The notes: generated by a model not told the origin, from the sequence alone. Counted from the stretch's first letter, positions 7,438 through 17,482 are shown. The stretch: 22,512 nucleotides of DNA from Planctomycetaceae bacterium UBA2671 (GCA_002359185.1 DEML01000030.1:231145-253656); one strand, 5' to 3'. A program made the numbers and translations.

Positions 7438-7558
7438 GCCTGTAATGATCGCTGGGTTTCATTTCGTGTGATCAGAGTGGTTCTCTCTCACTGAAAATGT
7501 TATGACTTTCATGGAGATTGATGTGTCATGATGGATTTACAGCAAGGTGCCTGTCGCG

Positions 7559-8608
7559 ATGAATGATGACTTTGAGAAAGTCCATGAATTCAAGTTTCAC
7601 TGGCTCAATCAAAATGGTCAGCCGACGTCGATGTTTCGCAAGAAAGGAAGCATCGAAGGGGAGACGATCACGCTGGAAGAATCGAAAATACCGATTGCGG
7701 CGATCTTCCAGACATTGATTCGCGACAAAACGATGGTCATCACGATCGCCACCGTTGACCCTGCCAATCCCTATACTTCACTTCTCCTGCAACTTCCGTC
7801 TGTGAAAGTTGCGAATGAATTGAAAACCTCGATTGATATTATTCGCTCGGCGATCTGGGCGAAGCAGCATCGCGAGGATCTTCAGAAAAAAGGACTCGGA
7901 CATACTTTTCGAGCGGGGCAATGTCCCCATTGTGATGCCGTCCTCATACTGAGCGATATGCCGGAAACGCCTCAGCTGTATTGCCATTTTTGCGATTCAC
8001 TTTCGACAGTCGATCCAACGCTTGAACCGATTCGTCAGGAAAAAGATTTACGAATCTGCGAAGAGTGCGGCATGTACAGCAAGCCTCAGAAATTCACAAT
8101 CTTCTACTTCTATTTTCTGCTCGTCGTGTATGGCTTCTGGCAGAAATCAACATGGCGATGCCCTCCCTGTATGCGGGGTGATGCCTGGAAAATGGTGTTT
8201 GGCAATCTGCTGTTCGTTCTCGGATTCCCCTGGGCTGTCTATCAACTGTTTCGTTCTTATGGAGGAGCCTCAGTGGGTGGGGTATATCGAGGATTGGATA
8301 CGGGGAATATCCGCGCCCGCAAAGGGAATTTGACAGGAGCCTTGGAGAATTACCGTGAAATTCTATCTAAAGTCCCAGTCTCTGCAGGCGTCAAATACAA
8401 TCTGGGAATCGCATTGCTGGCGCAGAAGAATCCGAAACAGGCCGCAGAATCGTTTGAACTCGCACTAGCCGACTGCAGCAATTATGCCCCCGCTTACGGT
8501 CAACTTGTTGCCCTGTATGAACAACTGGGAGAGACCGAAAAACAAAAATCACTGCAGGCAATGTGGGAAGCAGAAGAAGAGGAGAATATGCCGGAAGTCG
8601 CAGTATAG
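7559..8608 (+). CDS. Membrane protein with PH-like N-terminus, two CxxC pairs per zinc site, and TPR C-terminus
   Basis: I do not recognise a named family for this 349-residue protein. Residues 5-100 are beta-rich and resemble a bacterial PH-like domain (weak call). Two CxxC pairs, C122/C125 with C142/C145, form a probable zinc ribbon. A second set, C167/C170 and C201/C204, is split by a hydrophobic segment at 179-195, with another at 213-231. The C-terminal 245-335 reads as two or three TPR helices (G-N-L-T-G-A-L-E-N-Y-R-E-I-L; K-Y-N-L-G-I-A-L-L). It is probably an inner-membrane scaffold with cytoplasmic TPRs. I chose ATG 7559, with AAGG 11 bases upstream, over the GTG at 7547. It may share a transcript with the macrodomain gene. 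Confidence 0.75.
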   Translation: MNDDFEKVHEFKFHWLNQNGQPTSMFRKKGSIEGETITLEESKIPIAAIFQTLIRDKTMVITIATVDPANPYTSLLLQLPSVKVANELKTSIDIIRSAIWAKQHREDLQKKGLGHTFRAGQCPHCDAVLILSDMPETPQLYCHFCDSLSTVDPTLEPIRQEKDLRICEECGMYSKPQKFTIFYFYFLLVVYGFWQKSTWRCPPCMRGDAWKMVFGNLLFVLGFPWAVYQLFRSYGGASVGGVYRGLDTGNIRARKGNLTGALENYREILSKVPVSAGVKYNLGIALLAQKNPKQAAESFELALADCSNYAPAYGQLVALYEQLGETEKQKSLQAMWEAEEEENMPEVAV

Positions 8609-8684
8609 TGATGAATTCTTACTTAATCGTATATGTTCGATAATAAGTTTGTGGATTTTCTTAAGCGAATGCCATTGTTTTTCA

Positions 8685-8714
8685 TTGACGCACTGGTATT
8701 TGTCGATGTATGAT
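8685..8714 (+). promoter_or_regulatory. Sigma-70-type promoter for the first DUF1559 gene
   Basis: TTGACG (8685-8690) and TATGAT (8709-8714) are separated by 18 bases, and each matches five of six consensus positions. The start codon of the DUF1559 gene lies about 107 bases downstream, leaving a leader of roughly 100 bases. Confidence 0.6.
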
Positions 8715-8821
8715 AACTGTTCATTAGGTATTTCTGCCTATCTGATTATTTCAATCATTTGAATCGCTGTGGCTCTCACAGTAATCATTCTCATCTCTCT
8801 TATCTGCAGGAGGATACAAGC

Positions 8822-9910
<1,089 letters not shown>

Positions 9911-9944
9911 TTTTGATCGCTTCTTTTTCGCCTGAATAAATTTG

Positions 9945-9978
9945 ATGACTCCGGTTTCCATGAAATCGGAGTCATTTT
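9945..9978 (+). terminator. Intrinsic terminator after DUF1559 copy 1
   Basis: A 13-bp stem with one G-U pair (9945-9957 with 9963-9975) encloses a 5-base loop and runs into a short T-run. It lies 35 bases after the stop codon and would separate the two DUF1559 transcripts. Confidence 0.7.
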
Positions 9979-10035
9979 CAAATGTAAGTTTATCAGCAGG
10001 GACATCTAATCTGCTGAAAGCCACAAATGGTTCCA

Positions 10036-10065
10036 TTGACATTTTAGGAAACTTTGATGTAATAA
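10036..10065 (+). promoter_or_regulatory. Candidate promoter for DUF1559 copy 2
   Basis: A perfect TTGACA (10036-10041) is followed after 18 bases by TAATAA, a poor -10 box, in a very A/T-rich stretch. A separate promoter is expected because a terminator lies upstream. The exact -10 is uncertain. Confidence 0.35.
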
Positions 10066-10133
10066 AATAATTTTTCGTATTTACACTGTGCCTGGCACAG
10101 CATCCTTTTCGTTTTTTGAGGGAGTTAACACTA

Positions 10134-11228
10134 GTGAACTACAGTTCTTTTGTCAAATCATCACCACCTCGGCGAACAGCTTTTACGCTGATTGAGCTGC
10201 TCGTTGTCATCGCGATCATTGCGATACTGGTGGCTCTGCTGTTACCAGCAGTTCAGCAGGCGCGAGAAGCCGCTCGCCGCAGTTCCTGCAAGAATAATCT
10301 GAAGCAACTCGGACTGGCGATCCAGAACTACCACGATACATACACGGTGATGCCAATGGGACGCGGAGGCCCGGGCCATCAATCAGGAGATCGCTGGTCA
10401 GGTCGTGTTCACCTGCTGCCATACGTCGAGCAGGCCGCACTGTATGATGCCTGGATTGCTCAGGCAACCAATCCTGCCTCCCCAACAATTGCCCCCTGGA
10501 ATGAATGGACCGTCAACGGCATTGTTGTCACCGGAGCTTACATTCCCACTTACAATTGCCCTTCTGACACCTATCAGAAAGACCAGTTCGGAGGTCAGGG
10601 TGGTGCGAACTACATGTTCAACGGTGGAGACAACGGCGACCGCCTTGATGATGCCGATGGTCGCGGAACATTCACCCGGAATGCCTGCTACAAATTGCGC
10701 GATGTCCTCGATGGCACAAGTAACACCATTGCGATGGGAGAAGCCCAGCGACCACGTGGAGGTGGCTCTTTAGGGGACGTCGCCAGACCATCTGCTGCTG
10801 ATGGATTTAATAACATCGTGCGTGTGAATCCCTCGGAGTGCCTGACCTTATTTGACAAAGCGGCAGGAACTTATGTGAATCCGATCCCCAGTGGACAACT
10901 CATTGGTGGAGATCAGAAACAGGGCTATCGATATGGTGATGGCGGACCTCCGTTTAACTTCATCACGCCTGTTCTGCCACCAAACTCTCCCAGCTGTATG
11001 CGATCCAATAACGACAGTGGCGATGGCCTGATGAGTGCTGGTAGTAAACACTCAGGCGGTGCACAGTTCGTCCTCTGTGATGGCAGCGTTCGCTTCATTA
11101 GCGAAAATATTGATACCGGTAATCTCTCGGCTGCACCTCCGGGAGGAACCTCTGGTGCAAAATCTCCATATGGAGTTTATGGAGCATTAGGAACACGATC
11201 TGGTAATGAAGTGATTGGCGAATTCTAG
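10134..11228 (+). CDS. DUF1559 pseudopilin-like protein, copy 2
   Basis: This 364-residue paralogue has the same organisation as copy 1: a prepilin-like A-F-T-L-I-E-L-L segment, a hydrophobic helix and the C-terminal H-X9-DG motif. The first roughly 70 residues after the signal, the centre and the last 100 residues are almost unchanged. Differences cluster around residues 103-122 and 222-262. The start is a GTG at 10134, 9 bases after GAGGGAG; an in-frame TTG at 10116 overlaps that ribosome site and is rejected. The gene has its own upstream region and its own strong terminator, so the pair is a tandem duplication rather than one operon. The two may assemble together or be used alternatively; the sequence does not say which. 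Confidence 0.92.
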   Translation: MNYSSFVKSSPPRRTAFTLIELLVVIAIIAILVALLLPAVQQAREAARRSSCKNNLKQLGLAIQNYHDTYTVMPMGRGGPGHQSGDRWSGRVHLLPYVEQAALYDAWIAQATNPASPTIAPWNEWTVNGIVVTGAYIPTYNCPSDTYQKDQFGGQGGANYMFNGGDNGDRLDDADGRGTFTRNACYKLRDVLDGTSNTIAMGEAQRPRGGGSLGDVARPSAADGFNNIVRVNPSECLTLFDKAAGTYVNPIPSGQLIGGDQKQGYRYGDGGPPFNFITPVLPPNSPSCMRSNNDSGDGLMSAGSKHSGGAQFVLCDGSVRFISENIDTGNLSAAPPGGTSGAKSPYGVYGALGTRSGNEVIGEF

Positions 11229-11264
11229 AATTTGCAATCCCTCTTTACTGATCTATCATGAATC

Positions 11265-11302
11265 AAAGCCCCCGGATGATAACTCATTCGGGGGCTTTTT
11301 TT
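11265..11302 (+). terminator. Intrinsic terminator, probably bidirectional, between DUF1559 copy 2 and glsB-like gene
   Basis: A 15-bp stem with one G-U pair (11265-11279 with 11284-11298) and a 4-base loop runs into seven T. The same stem read on the minus strand ends in only three T after a GC-rich arm. It therefore serves mainly the plus-strand gene and perhaps weakly the converging minus-strand one. Confidence 0.88.
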
Positions 11303-11365
11303 GTAATATATCTGTTGTGAATAATAGACGTGTTTCGAGCTTTGAGCCGAATTAATTTCAATAAC

Positions 11366-11614
11366 CTACCTGCTGCGCCCCAGTTTTCGCAGGATCAGAA
11401 TGAACAGGATCGCCCCGACAGTAGCCGTGACCAGTCGTCCCAGTAAGTTGTAAGATGCTAAGCCGAGCAATCCGAAAACCAGTCCACCGAGAACCGCGCC
11501 CACTACCCCGATCACGAGATTCATCAGCAGTCCGGAACTGCTCCCCTTCATGATTTTGCTGGCTAACCAACCCGCCGCAAGACCAATCAGAATTGTGTAG
11601 AGTAAACCGAGCAT
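11366..11614 (-). CDS. GlsB/YeaQ/YmgE family small membrane protein
   Basis: This 82-residue integral membrane protein belongs to the transglycosylase-associated (GlsB/YeaQ) family. It has three hydrophobic segments, at about 2-18, 30-53 and 58-76, rich in Gly and Leu. It includes the typical G-L-A-A-G-W-L-A-S-K-I-M-K-G start and the N-L-V-I-G-V-V-G-A-V-L-G-G core. The family is often linked to general or envelope stress, but no biochemical activity is established. AAGGCG lies about 7 bases before the ATG at 11614. A good sigma-70 promoter lies in the 86-base gap upstream, so it can be expressed apart from the secretin block even though it reads in the same direction. Confidence 0.9.
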   Translation of the reverse strand: MLGLLYTILIGLAAGWLASKIMKGSSSGLLMNLVIGVVGAVLGGLVFGLLGLASYNLLGRLVTATVGAILFILILRKLGRSR

Positions 11615-11649
11615 TGAGTCGCCTTTAATCGATGATGTTCACTGATGGA

Positions 11650-11679
11650 ATTATACTTCAAAATCAGAGTTCTGTTCAA
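11650..11679 (-). promoter_or_regulatory. Sigma-70-type promoter for the GlsB-like gene
   Basis: Read on the minus strand, TTGAAC (11679-11674) and a perfect TATAAT (11655-11650) are 18 bases apart. Transcription would start about 30 bases before the start codon at 11614. Confidence 0.65.
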
Positions 11680-11700
11680 ATTGCAATTGTGAAAATGAAT

Positions 11701-12342
11701 TTACTCGGGCAGAACAACAATCTGATTGGCGATCTTCTTAACGCCTGGTTCCAGTCGCACAAACGCCTCAGCCAGTTGCTTGTCTCGCGGCGAATTCACA
11801 ACCCCATTCAAGACCAGCGAACCTGTTTCATCGAAATTGACGGAGACGCCCGAAAACTGCGGCTTATTGAGCATCCGAAACGACAATTGTCGATCCACGG
11901 GAATCATCCGCGAGCGTGAGAATTGTGTTCGCGGGACATCAAAAGCAATTCGCAATACAGGGCGGACTTTGCTTTGTTTTGTCGGCTGTCCACCATCGAC
12001 ATTGCTGCCGTTGCGTTGTTGAAAGTTCGGCCCCTGCTGGCTGAGTCGTTGCGTCCCGGCTTGTTCTTCGCCGACAAATCGGCCCATGTTATCGCTTTGG
12101 CCGACGAGTCCTTCATTAAACTCCCGTTCGATACTCTCAGAAGATCCCGCCTCCGTATTCACTCCTTCGGTGGCCGTGGCTCCTCCTGTCGGACCTGCCC
12201 CTGTTCCACCACCAGCGACACCACGCCCGGCTGCTCCTCCGGTTTGACCCTGATTTTGCGATTGATTTTGCGTCTGAGCATACACGGCGGACTGATTCAT
12301 CATCAGCAGGCCTGCCATCAACGTGAATATGAATCTCAGCAT
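11701..12342 (-). CDS. Secreted protein with Gly/Gln-rich linker and BON-like C-terminus
   Basis: This 213-residue exported protein has a signal peptide at 1-22 (cleavage after V-Y-A-Q). A low-complexity Gln/Asn/Gly/Thr stretch follows to about residue 70, then a polar segment, then a compact domain at about 160-213. The last part (V-S-V-N-F to N-Q-I-V-V) has the beta-alpha-beta pattern and the V-x-x-L-x-G-x-V-x-S-P feature of BON domains, which are linked to phospholipid or envelope binding. Here it ends in G-V-K-K-I-A-N-Q-I-V-V as in true BON units. AGGGGA lies 8 bases before the ATG. The gene is downstream of the lipoprotein-like and secretin genes, suggesting a role in the same periplasmic or outer-membrane setting. 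The BON call rests on pattern only. Confidence 0.7.
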   Translation of the reverse strand: MLRFIFTLMAGLLMMNQSAVYAQTQNQSQNQGQTGGAAGRGVAGGGTGAGPTGGATATEGVNTEAGSSESIEREFNEGLVGQSDNMGRFVGEEQAGTQRLSQQGPNFQQRNGSNVDGGQPTKQSKVRPVLRIAFDVPRTQFSRSRMIPVDRQLSFRMLNKPQFSGVSVNFDETGSLVLNGVVNSPRDKQLAEAFVRLEPGVKKIANQIVVLPE

Positions 12343-12375
12343 AATCAGTATCCCCTGGTATTAATTAGACAGTCA

Positions 12376-12442
12376 CAGCACTGGCATTGCCTGATGAAAT
12401 GTGCTTACCAACCTGTTTGTCGTCAGGCACAGCCTGACCTAC
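12376..12442. repeat. REP-like palindromic element, copy B (one arm degenerate)
   Basis: The right unit (12421-12442) is identical, inverted, to the left unit of copy A. The left unit at about 12380-12398 (TGGCATTGCCTGATGAAAT) keeps only the core and the following GAAA. The arm spacing is about the same as in the other copies. It lies in the gap between the lipoprotein-like and BON-like genes. Confidence 0.7.
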
Positions 12443-12471
12443 GACTGTTGATGAATTCCATCTCCCGTTTC

Positions 12472-13485
12472 TTATTGCAGCAGAATTGTTTCGACTTTCA
12501 ATGTGGAAGTCTGTTTTTCTGGTCTTTTCCAGGAATTATTGAAGGGATGCTGATCCTGAAAGAGCGTTTTCGCCTCCGAGGCTGTTTCTTCGATCACCTG
12601 CGTGGAAAGACTTTGCTGTGCGAAGGGATGCCGAGATGTTTCTTGAGGAACCGGAGTTGAGAATTGCTGGCTTGTCTCTGCGGACTTCCGGGCAGGTGTC
12701 GCTACATTCCAGCTTGTCAGTTCAAATTCCGATTTCTCGGGCGTTTTGTTGCCATCGAATTGAGAATACAACGCTTCATCTATTCCCATGTCGGAATGGG
12801 GAACGGGTGAAGGGTATTCAGGATTGGATGTTCTATTCGCCAGCTGTCCTTTTCCTTTTGTCGATGTCGGAATCGTAGTGACCTTCATTGTCGAACCGGA
12901 TTGAACGGCTTCAGGAACAATCGTTTCATTCGTCACCACTGTTTTCGGAAGTGGCGGCATCGTTCGACCATTGAGGAGAATATCTGCAGGATCTGACAAC
13001 GTGACTTCAGCACTCTTAGCTGTGTGCTTCACACGTAACGAACAGACCGCTCGATGATCCCCCGGTTTGGGATAAGGAATAAAAACCTGATAGGCATACC
13101 CAATATTGGTCTTTGTGCAGTACGCATTCCAGGAGCCTTCATCAAACTCGTAGATGTGAATCGGCTTACGCTGTTCTTCGGGCGTTCCCTGATCATCAAA
13201 CACATACACTTTCACACTACCCGTTACTTTAACAGGAGCCTCGTTGCCATGTGTGAAGAAAAAGACCTGGCCGGCAAAACCGCGGGCAGGCATCCCTTGC
13301 GGGTCGCGCCCTTCGCCGGGTTGCCACAAACCCATAATGTTTGAGACGGTCTCGGCTGGTTCGTCAGCCGCCCAGAACGTCAAAGCCGACATATTCACCG
13401 CCGCACATCCACTGAACATGACGATCAGAAATGCCGGTGCGAGTTTGTAAGTCGAGATCATCTTATAAGACATGGGAACTCTCAT
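12472..13485 (-). CDS. Putative lipoprotein of unknown function, encoded next to the secretin
   Basis: I do not recognise a family for this 337-residue protein. Its N-terminus has a hydrophobic signal (14-26) ending in M-F-S-G-C, an acceptable but imperfect lipobox with the modified Cys at 27. Residues 50-165 form a structured, beta-rich region (F-A-G-Q-V-F-F-F-T; V-K-V-Y-V-F-D-D-Q-G-T; Y-Q-V-F-I-P-Y-P-K-P-G-D-H). The remainder is rich in Pro, Thr and Ser and probably disordered. The start at ATG 13485 has poor ribosome spacing; ATG 13473, preceded by GAGAG, is a real alternative and leaves the signal intact. It lies 84 bases downstream of the secretin gene on the same strand. A secretin-associated lipoprotein role is therefore conceivable but is inference from position only. 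Confidence 0.7.
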   Translation of the reverse strand: MRVPMSYKMISTYKLAPAFLIVMFSGCAAVNMSALTFWAADEPAETVSNIMGLWQPGEGRDPQGMPARGFAGQVFFFTHGNEAPVKVTGSVKVYVFDDQGTPEEQRKPIHIYEFDEGSWNAYCTKTNIGYAYQVFIPYPKPGDHRAVCSLRVKHTAKSAEVTLSDPADILLNGRTMPPLPKTVVTNETIVPEAVQSGSTMKVTTIPTSTKGKGQLANRTSNPEYPSPVPHSDMGIDEALYSQFDGNKTPEKSEFELTSWNVATPARKSAETSQQFSTPVPQETSRHPFAQQSLSTQVIEETASEAKTLFQDQHPFNNSWKRPEKQTSTLKVETILLQ

Positions 13486-13569
13486 TCCAATCAGACGATT
13501 AGATCCGTTAGACGAGCCGAGTCTGTAATGACTCGGCTTGTATTGTCATTGCTTAACCGCAATCACCGG

Positions 13570-16500
13570 TCAATTCTTCAACCGAACTTGCCCTTTGGTA
13601 TTTTGTGAATCCTGCTTTTTGGTGAGCGGGTATCGTTTCCAGGGGATCCCCGAAGGAGCTTTCTGGTAGACTTCCTCGTTGGACATTGGCTGGAGTTGAC
13701 CCGGTGCAACCAGTGTGCGCGGAACATTCTCTTGCATTTCCTGGACGGATTCTTCCCGGGATGAGTCCAGATCGTCGGATTCAATTTCCAGTGGTCGCGG
13801 TGCCAGTTCCGGGGACATTTTGCGACCTGGAATCATTTCCGATTCCATGGGAGGAAGTGGCGAATCAAACGCATGAGGATCTGGAATACCGAAGATCGGG
13901 CCGTGAAGTTCCTCGAACTCCTGACGGAAGAAGTGAATCCGTCCCGCTTCAACTTCCTTGATCATTTCATTGGTTTCGTCGCCATGAATGATTCGTGGCG
14001 TCAAGAAGATCAATAGCTCTGTGCGGATATTGGATTCCGAATCATAACGGAACAAACGGCCAACAACCGGTAAATCTCCCAGCCAGGGAACTTTGCGAAT
14101 AGTGGTGTCTTCAGTTTTCGAAATCATGCCGCCCAGCACAATCGTCTGCCCATCACCCACACCAACCGTAGCCCGGGCGACAGAGATATTCTTAATTGGC
14201 GAAGTGATTGTGTTTCCGTTCGTGGCATCCACAAAAATGGGCACCCCTCCCGGTTGATAGGCACTTCGCTCGGCCACAACTTCCATCACAATCTGACCAT
14301 CCGGCTTCACGCGCGGCGTGACCGATAGAATAATCCCCGCTTCATCATATTCAATATTCGGATTAGCAACACCGTTGGCGGTAATATTCACCCCATTAAT
14401 AATGGGAACTTCCTGCCCGACCTGAATTTGAGCCAGTTGACTGTCCACAGTACGAATTTGCGGACGGCTCAGAACCTGCACACTTCGCTGCTGAGCCAGT
14501 GCTCGAATCAAAACACTGACCGACTCTGAACTGGCCGAAAGAACAAGTCCCCCAAAGCCGAGATCACCATTCACACGACCGACTCCAAAGTTCGAAAGCC
14601 CCTGCCCTGCGACAAGATTTGGTTGAGAGGCAGGTCCGGTATTGTTTCCCAGATTCGGGAAGATCGACGGATTATTAAAGAGAAATCCGGGAGCCCCTTC
14701 CTGTGAGACGATTTGCTGCGTCGTTGTTTGAATGTTCTGATTCGTTTGCGTATTCGTGACCGTTAACAGGTTATTGATCACACTGCGGTCGAACAGAATC
14801 GAATCCTGAAAGCCGAGTTCAACTCCGAATTCATCCAGATTGTTCAGTTCGACTTCAACAAGCATGGCCTGAATAATCACTTGAGCGGGATCGCAATCGA
14901 GTTGCTCGACCACCGCCATGATCTCTGCGAAATACTCGGGCGTCGCACTGATCAACAGATTATTACTGAGTGGTTCGGGGACAATAATCACTTCCCGTTC
15001 AAGCAATTCAAACGAACTGACCAGAGCAGGATCGACCGAGGCGAGTTCCCGTTGCGATTCCAGAAACAGATTGATCGCCTCGGCTGCATCTGCCGCGGGC
15101 ACGTTTCGCATTTCGATGACTTGATTGATTCGCTTTTTCGGAGCCGCACCGTCGAGGCGTAGCAAAATTGCCTCCACAACGGTCAACGCATCTCGTCCAC
15201 CAATCGCCAGAATGCTGTTACTGCGAACATCGACAGAAAACCGCAACGGCAACAATGTGCTTCCTTGATCACTCGTTCCCGCAAGATTCACACCGACAGG
15301 GCTGTCCGCATCGTTCTCATTGAACAATTCTTGCAGCAATGTCAGCGAAGCCGCGGCGTCGGCGTGCGTCAGCGTGAAGACTTTCACTTCCGCTTCGGCA
15401 TCAGAAGGCTGATCGAGTGATTGAATCAAAGCGATAATCAAAGGCAGAGAACGTTCGGGAGCAATCACAGCCAGGCTGTTTGTGCGGGGATCTGCAGAGA
15501 TGCGAACATCCGACAGAATTCCCGATCGCACCAATTCCACCTGAGTGCCGGAACCTGCCAGGAATTCGAGTACAAATGATTTCGGCTGAGTGTTATTGAG
15601 CTGCTGATTTCCCTGCTGAGTCGACTGCCGTGGATTCAACGCTTCATCGAGAGCAGTGTTAATGAACTCAGCGAGTTCTTCTGCAATCGCATTTTTCAAC
15701 GGGACAATCTGCATCCGTGAAATTGCATGCGATTCATCTTTATCGAGGTCGTGAATCAGTTTGCTGATTTCTTTCAGATCACGAGGATCGGCTTGCACGA
15801 TCAGCGAGTTCGTTCGAGTATCCGCTGTAATCCGCACACGCGTTCCCAGACCCGGACGAGCTTCGTAAAACTCTTCAATCACAGTGACCGCTTCGGCTGC
15901 TCCTGCATTTTTCAAGCGGAACAACTGGAGTTGAAGTTTCGGATCCACTTCCTGATCGAGCTCATCGATCAATTGTTTGACCGCCTCCATTTCAATCGAA
16001 GGGGCGACAATCAAGACCGCATTCGGCTGGACAACCGGAATTAAATTCACCGATCGATTCTGTCGACTCGCACGTTGATCGGTCGATTGAACGGACTCGT
16101 AAACACTGTTAAGCAGCGTCGCCAGTCCTTCGCTATTAACCTGTGTCAAATAACGCAGATGAATTTCCGGAGTCGTCCCGGCACTCATCGTTTCAATGGC
16201 GCGAACGATCTGCATCACCGATTCCACATCGGCTTCATTACCACGCAAAATCAACAGCCCGAGTTCATTCAATGCTTCAATGCTCACATCTCCGCGAATC
16301 TGATCGAGGATCGCATTCAAGTCAGCTGGTGGAGCCTGCTGTGCGGGATTCTGTGGAACCTGGGGAGCGGGATTGACCGGTGACTCTCCATCTTGTTGAT
16401 TGGCCTGCTGAACCTGCACCAGGATTTTGGGCAACTGTTTGCTGGTCGCTTCGTGAACTTCCTGAGGGGCATACATCACTTCAGTGGACTTATCTTTCTG

Positions 16501-17283
16501 AGCCGCCCGACTTTTGTCGGCTGCCTGATCCAGAACATCCATCACTTCGACCAGCTTCTCACGCGGAGCCTTCTCAGCGACCAGAATAATTCGATTGGAC
16601 TGTTGATCGATTCCCATCGTGAACGTTACGGGAAGCGTTTTTCCATCACCTGGGACAGAAACCTTGAAGGCAGGCAACCCGAGTGGACCTTCTTCAATCA
16701 ACTCGGCATGCTCGCCATAAATATCGTAGACTTGCCGCGCCAGAGCAGTCGCATTGAGAAACTTGGGCTCAATCGCCAATGCTTCCTGAGAACTTTTCGG
16801 CTGTGCGGCTGGGATTTCTTCAAATGCAGCTTGTTCGATGTTCTGAACATGACTTTGTTCATTCGCCGCTGTCATCTGATCATTGGAAACGTCATCCGGT
16901 TTTTGGGCCGTCCTGGAATCTTTTGTCTCATTGATATAAGGAGAATATCGCTGCCGAAACTGATCATCTTCCAGCACAATCAGAAACTTGCCTTTATCCA
17001 TAATCCGGAAACCAGTCGTTTCCAGTTCCTGATTGAGAATCTGAATCGCATCAGCCGGCGCATACGGATTGCGATCGTAGCGACTCAAACGCCCTCGAGG
17101 AGCTTTGGGCATCACCAGTTGTTGACCGGTATCGCTAGCCAGATCTTTCAGAATACTTGACCAACTTTTACTCACAAATCGCAAATAGACCTCGGGAGTT
17201 TTTTCCTCACCGATAACGTGCGCAGGCTGTAACGCGATACATAAAATGACCGACAAACATAGTTTGAGAATCAAGTCCCGCAT
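13570..17283 (-). CDS. Extended secretin (GspD/PilQ-like) outer-membrane channel protein
   Basis: This 1237-residue outer-membrane channel subunit has a signal peptide at 1-25. An N0/STN-like domain spans about 31-107, then a polar linker. A series of secretin N1-type repeats follows at roughly 165-260, 319-366 (half), 373-444, 451-514, 524-624, 632-711 and 720-795. Each ends in the pattern D-x-R-T/S-N-S-L/I-I/L-x-x followed by I-x-x-L-D. The C-terminal secretin core is at about 800-1098 and includes the V-P-W-L-G-D-L-P gate-region motif at 1065-1072 and the T-E-L-L-I-F-L-T-P-R strand. The tail is Pro/Glu-rich. Typical GspD proteins have about 650-750 residues and N0-N3. I chose ATG 17283, with CGGAG 6 bases upstream; an in-frame GTG lies six codons earlier. 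No gspE, gspF or pil gene is in the window. Confidence 0.93.
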   Translation of the reverse strand: MRDLILKLCLSVILCIALQPAHVIGEEKTPEVYLRFVSKSWSSILKDLASDTGQQLVMPKAPRGRLSRYDRNPYAPADAIQILNQELETTGFRIMDKGKFLIVLEDDQFRQRYSPYINETKDSRTAQKPDDVSNDQMTAANEQSHVQNIEQAAFEEIPAAQPKSSQEALAIEPKFLNATALARQVYDIYGEHAELIEEGPLGLPAFKVSVPGDGKTLPVTFTMGIDQQSNRIILVAEKAPREKLVEVMDVLDQAADKSRAAQKDKSTEVMYAPQEVHEATSKQLPKILVQVQQANQQDGESPVNPAPQVPQNPAQQAPPADLNAILDQIRGDVSIEALNELGLLILRGNEADVESVMQIVRAIETMSAGTTPEIHLRYLTQVNSEGLATLLNSVYESVQSTDQRASRQNRSVNLIPVVQPNAVLIVAPSIEMEAVKQLIDELDQEVDPKLQLQLFRLKNAGAAEAVTVIEEFYEARPGLGTRVRITADTRTNSLIVQADPRDLKEISKLIHDLDKDESHAISRMQIVPLKNAIAEELAEFINTALDEALNPRQSTQQGNQQLNNTQPKSFVLEFLAGSGTQVELVRSGILSDVRISADPRTNSLAVIAPERSLPLIIALIQSLDQPSDAEAEVKVFTLTHADAAASLTLLQELFNENDADSPVGVNLAGTSDQGSTLLPLRFSVDVRSNSILAIGGRDALTVVEAILLRLDGAAPKKRINQVIEMRNVPAADAAEAINLFLESQRELASVDPALVSSFELLEREVIIVPEPLSNNLLISATPEYFAEIMAVVEQLDCDPAQVIIQAMLVEVELNNLDEFGVELGFQDSILFDRSVINNLLTVTNTQTNQNIQTTTQQIVSQEGAPGFLFNNPSIFPNLGNNTGPASQPNLVAGQGLSNFGVGRVNGDLGFGGLVLSASSESVSVLIRALAQQRSVQVLSRPQIRTVDSQLAQIQVGQEVPIINGVNITANGVANPNIEYDEAGIILSVTPRVKPDGQIVMEVVAERSAYQPGGVPIFVDATNGNTITSPIKNISVARATVGVGDGQTIVLGGMISKTEDTTIRKVPWLGDLPVVGRLFRYDSESNIRTELLIFLTPRIIHGDETNEMIKEVEAGRIHFFRQEFEELHGPIFGIPDPHAFDSPLPPMESEMIPGRKMSPELAPRPLEIESDDLDSSREESVQEMQENVPRTLVAPGQLQPMSNEEVYQKAPSGIPWKRYPLTKKQDSQNTKGQVRLKN

Positions 17284-17482
17284 GGTGGACTCCGTTTTCA
17301 CCTGAACAGGCAGGTGGGGCAGTTTAGGAAAGGTGGGGGTGTCGATTCGGGAGAATCGGCAGGAAGGTTATCGATGGTATCGGTTGTAACGATATCTCGA
17401 CTCTAACATAAACACCGCTCCCACTCAGAGAGACCGCAAGTTTTTTAGAAATTCTGAAAGAAATCAGAATTAGAATTGAGCC

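Noticed and set aside
11923..12660. Open frame of 245 codons on the plus strand across the BON-like and lipoprotein-like genes
   Set aside because: It spans two minus-strand genes, both with signal peptides, and the gap between them. The product looks random.
16393..17160. Open frame of 255 codons on the plus strand inside the secretin gene
   Set aside because: It mirrors the secretin coding frame. Its product is Cys/Phe/Arg-rich with no domain, and no ribosome site was seen.
17450..17471. AATTCTGA/TCAGAATT hairpin as a terminator
   Set aside because: Neither side is followed by a T-run and no gene ends nearby. It is left as a note within the gap.
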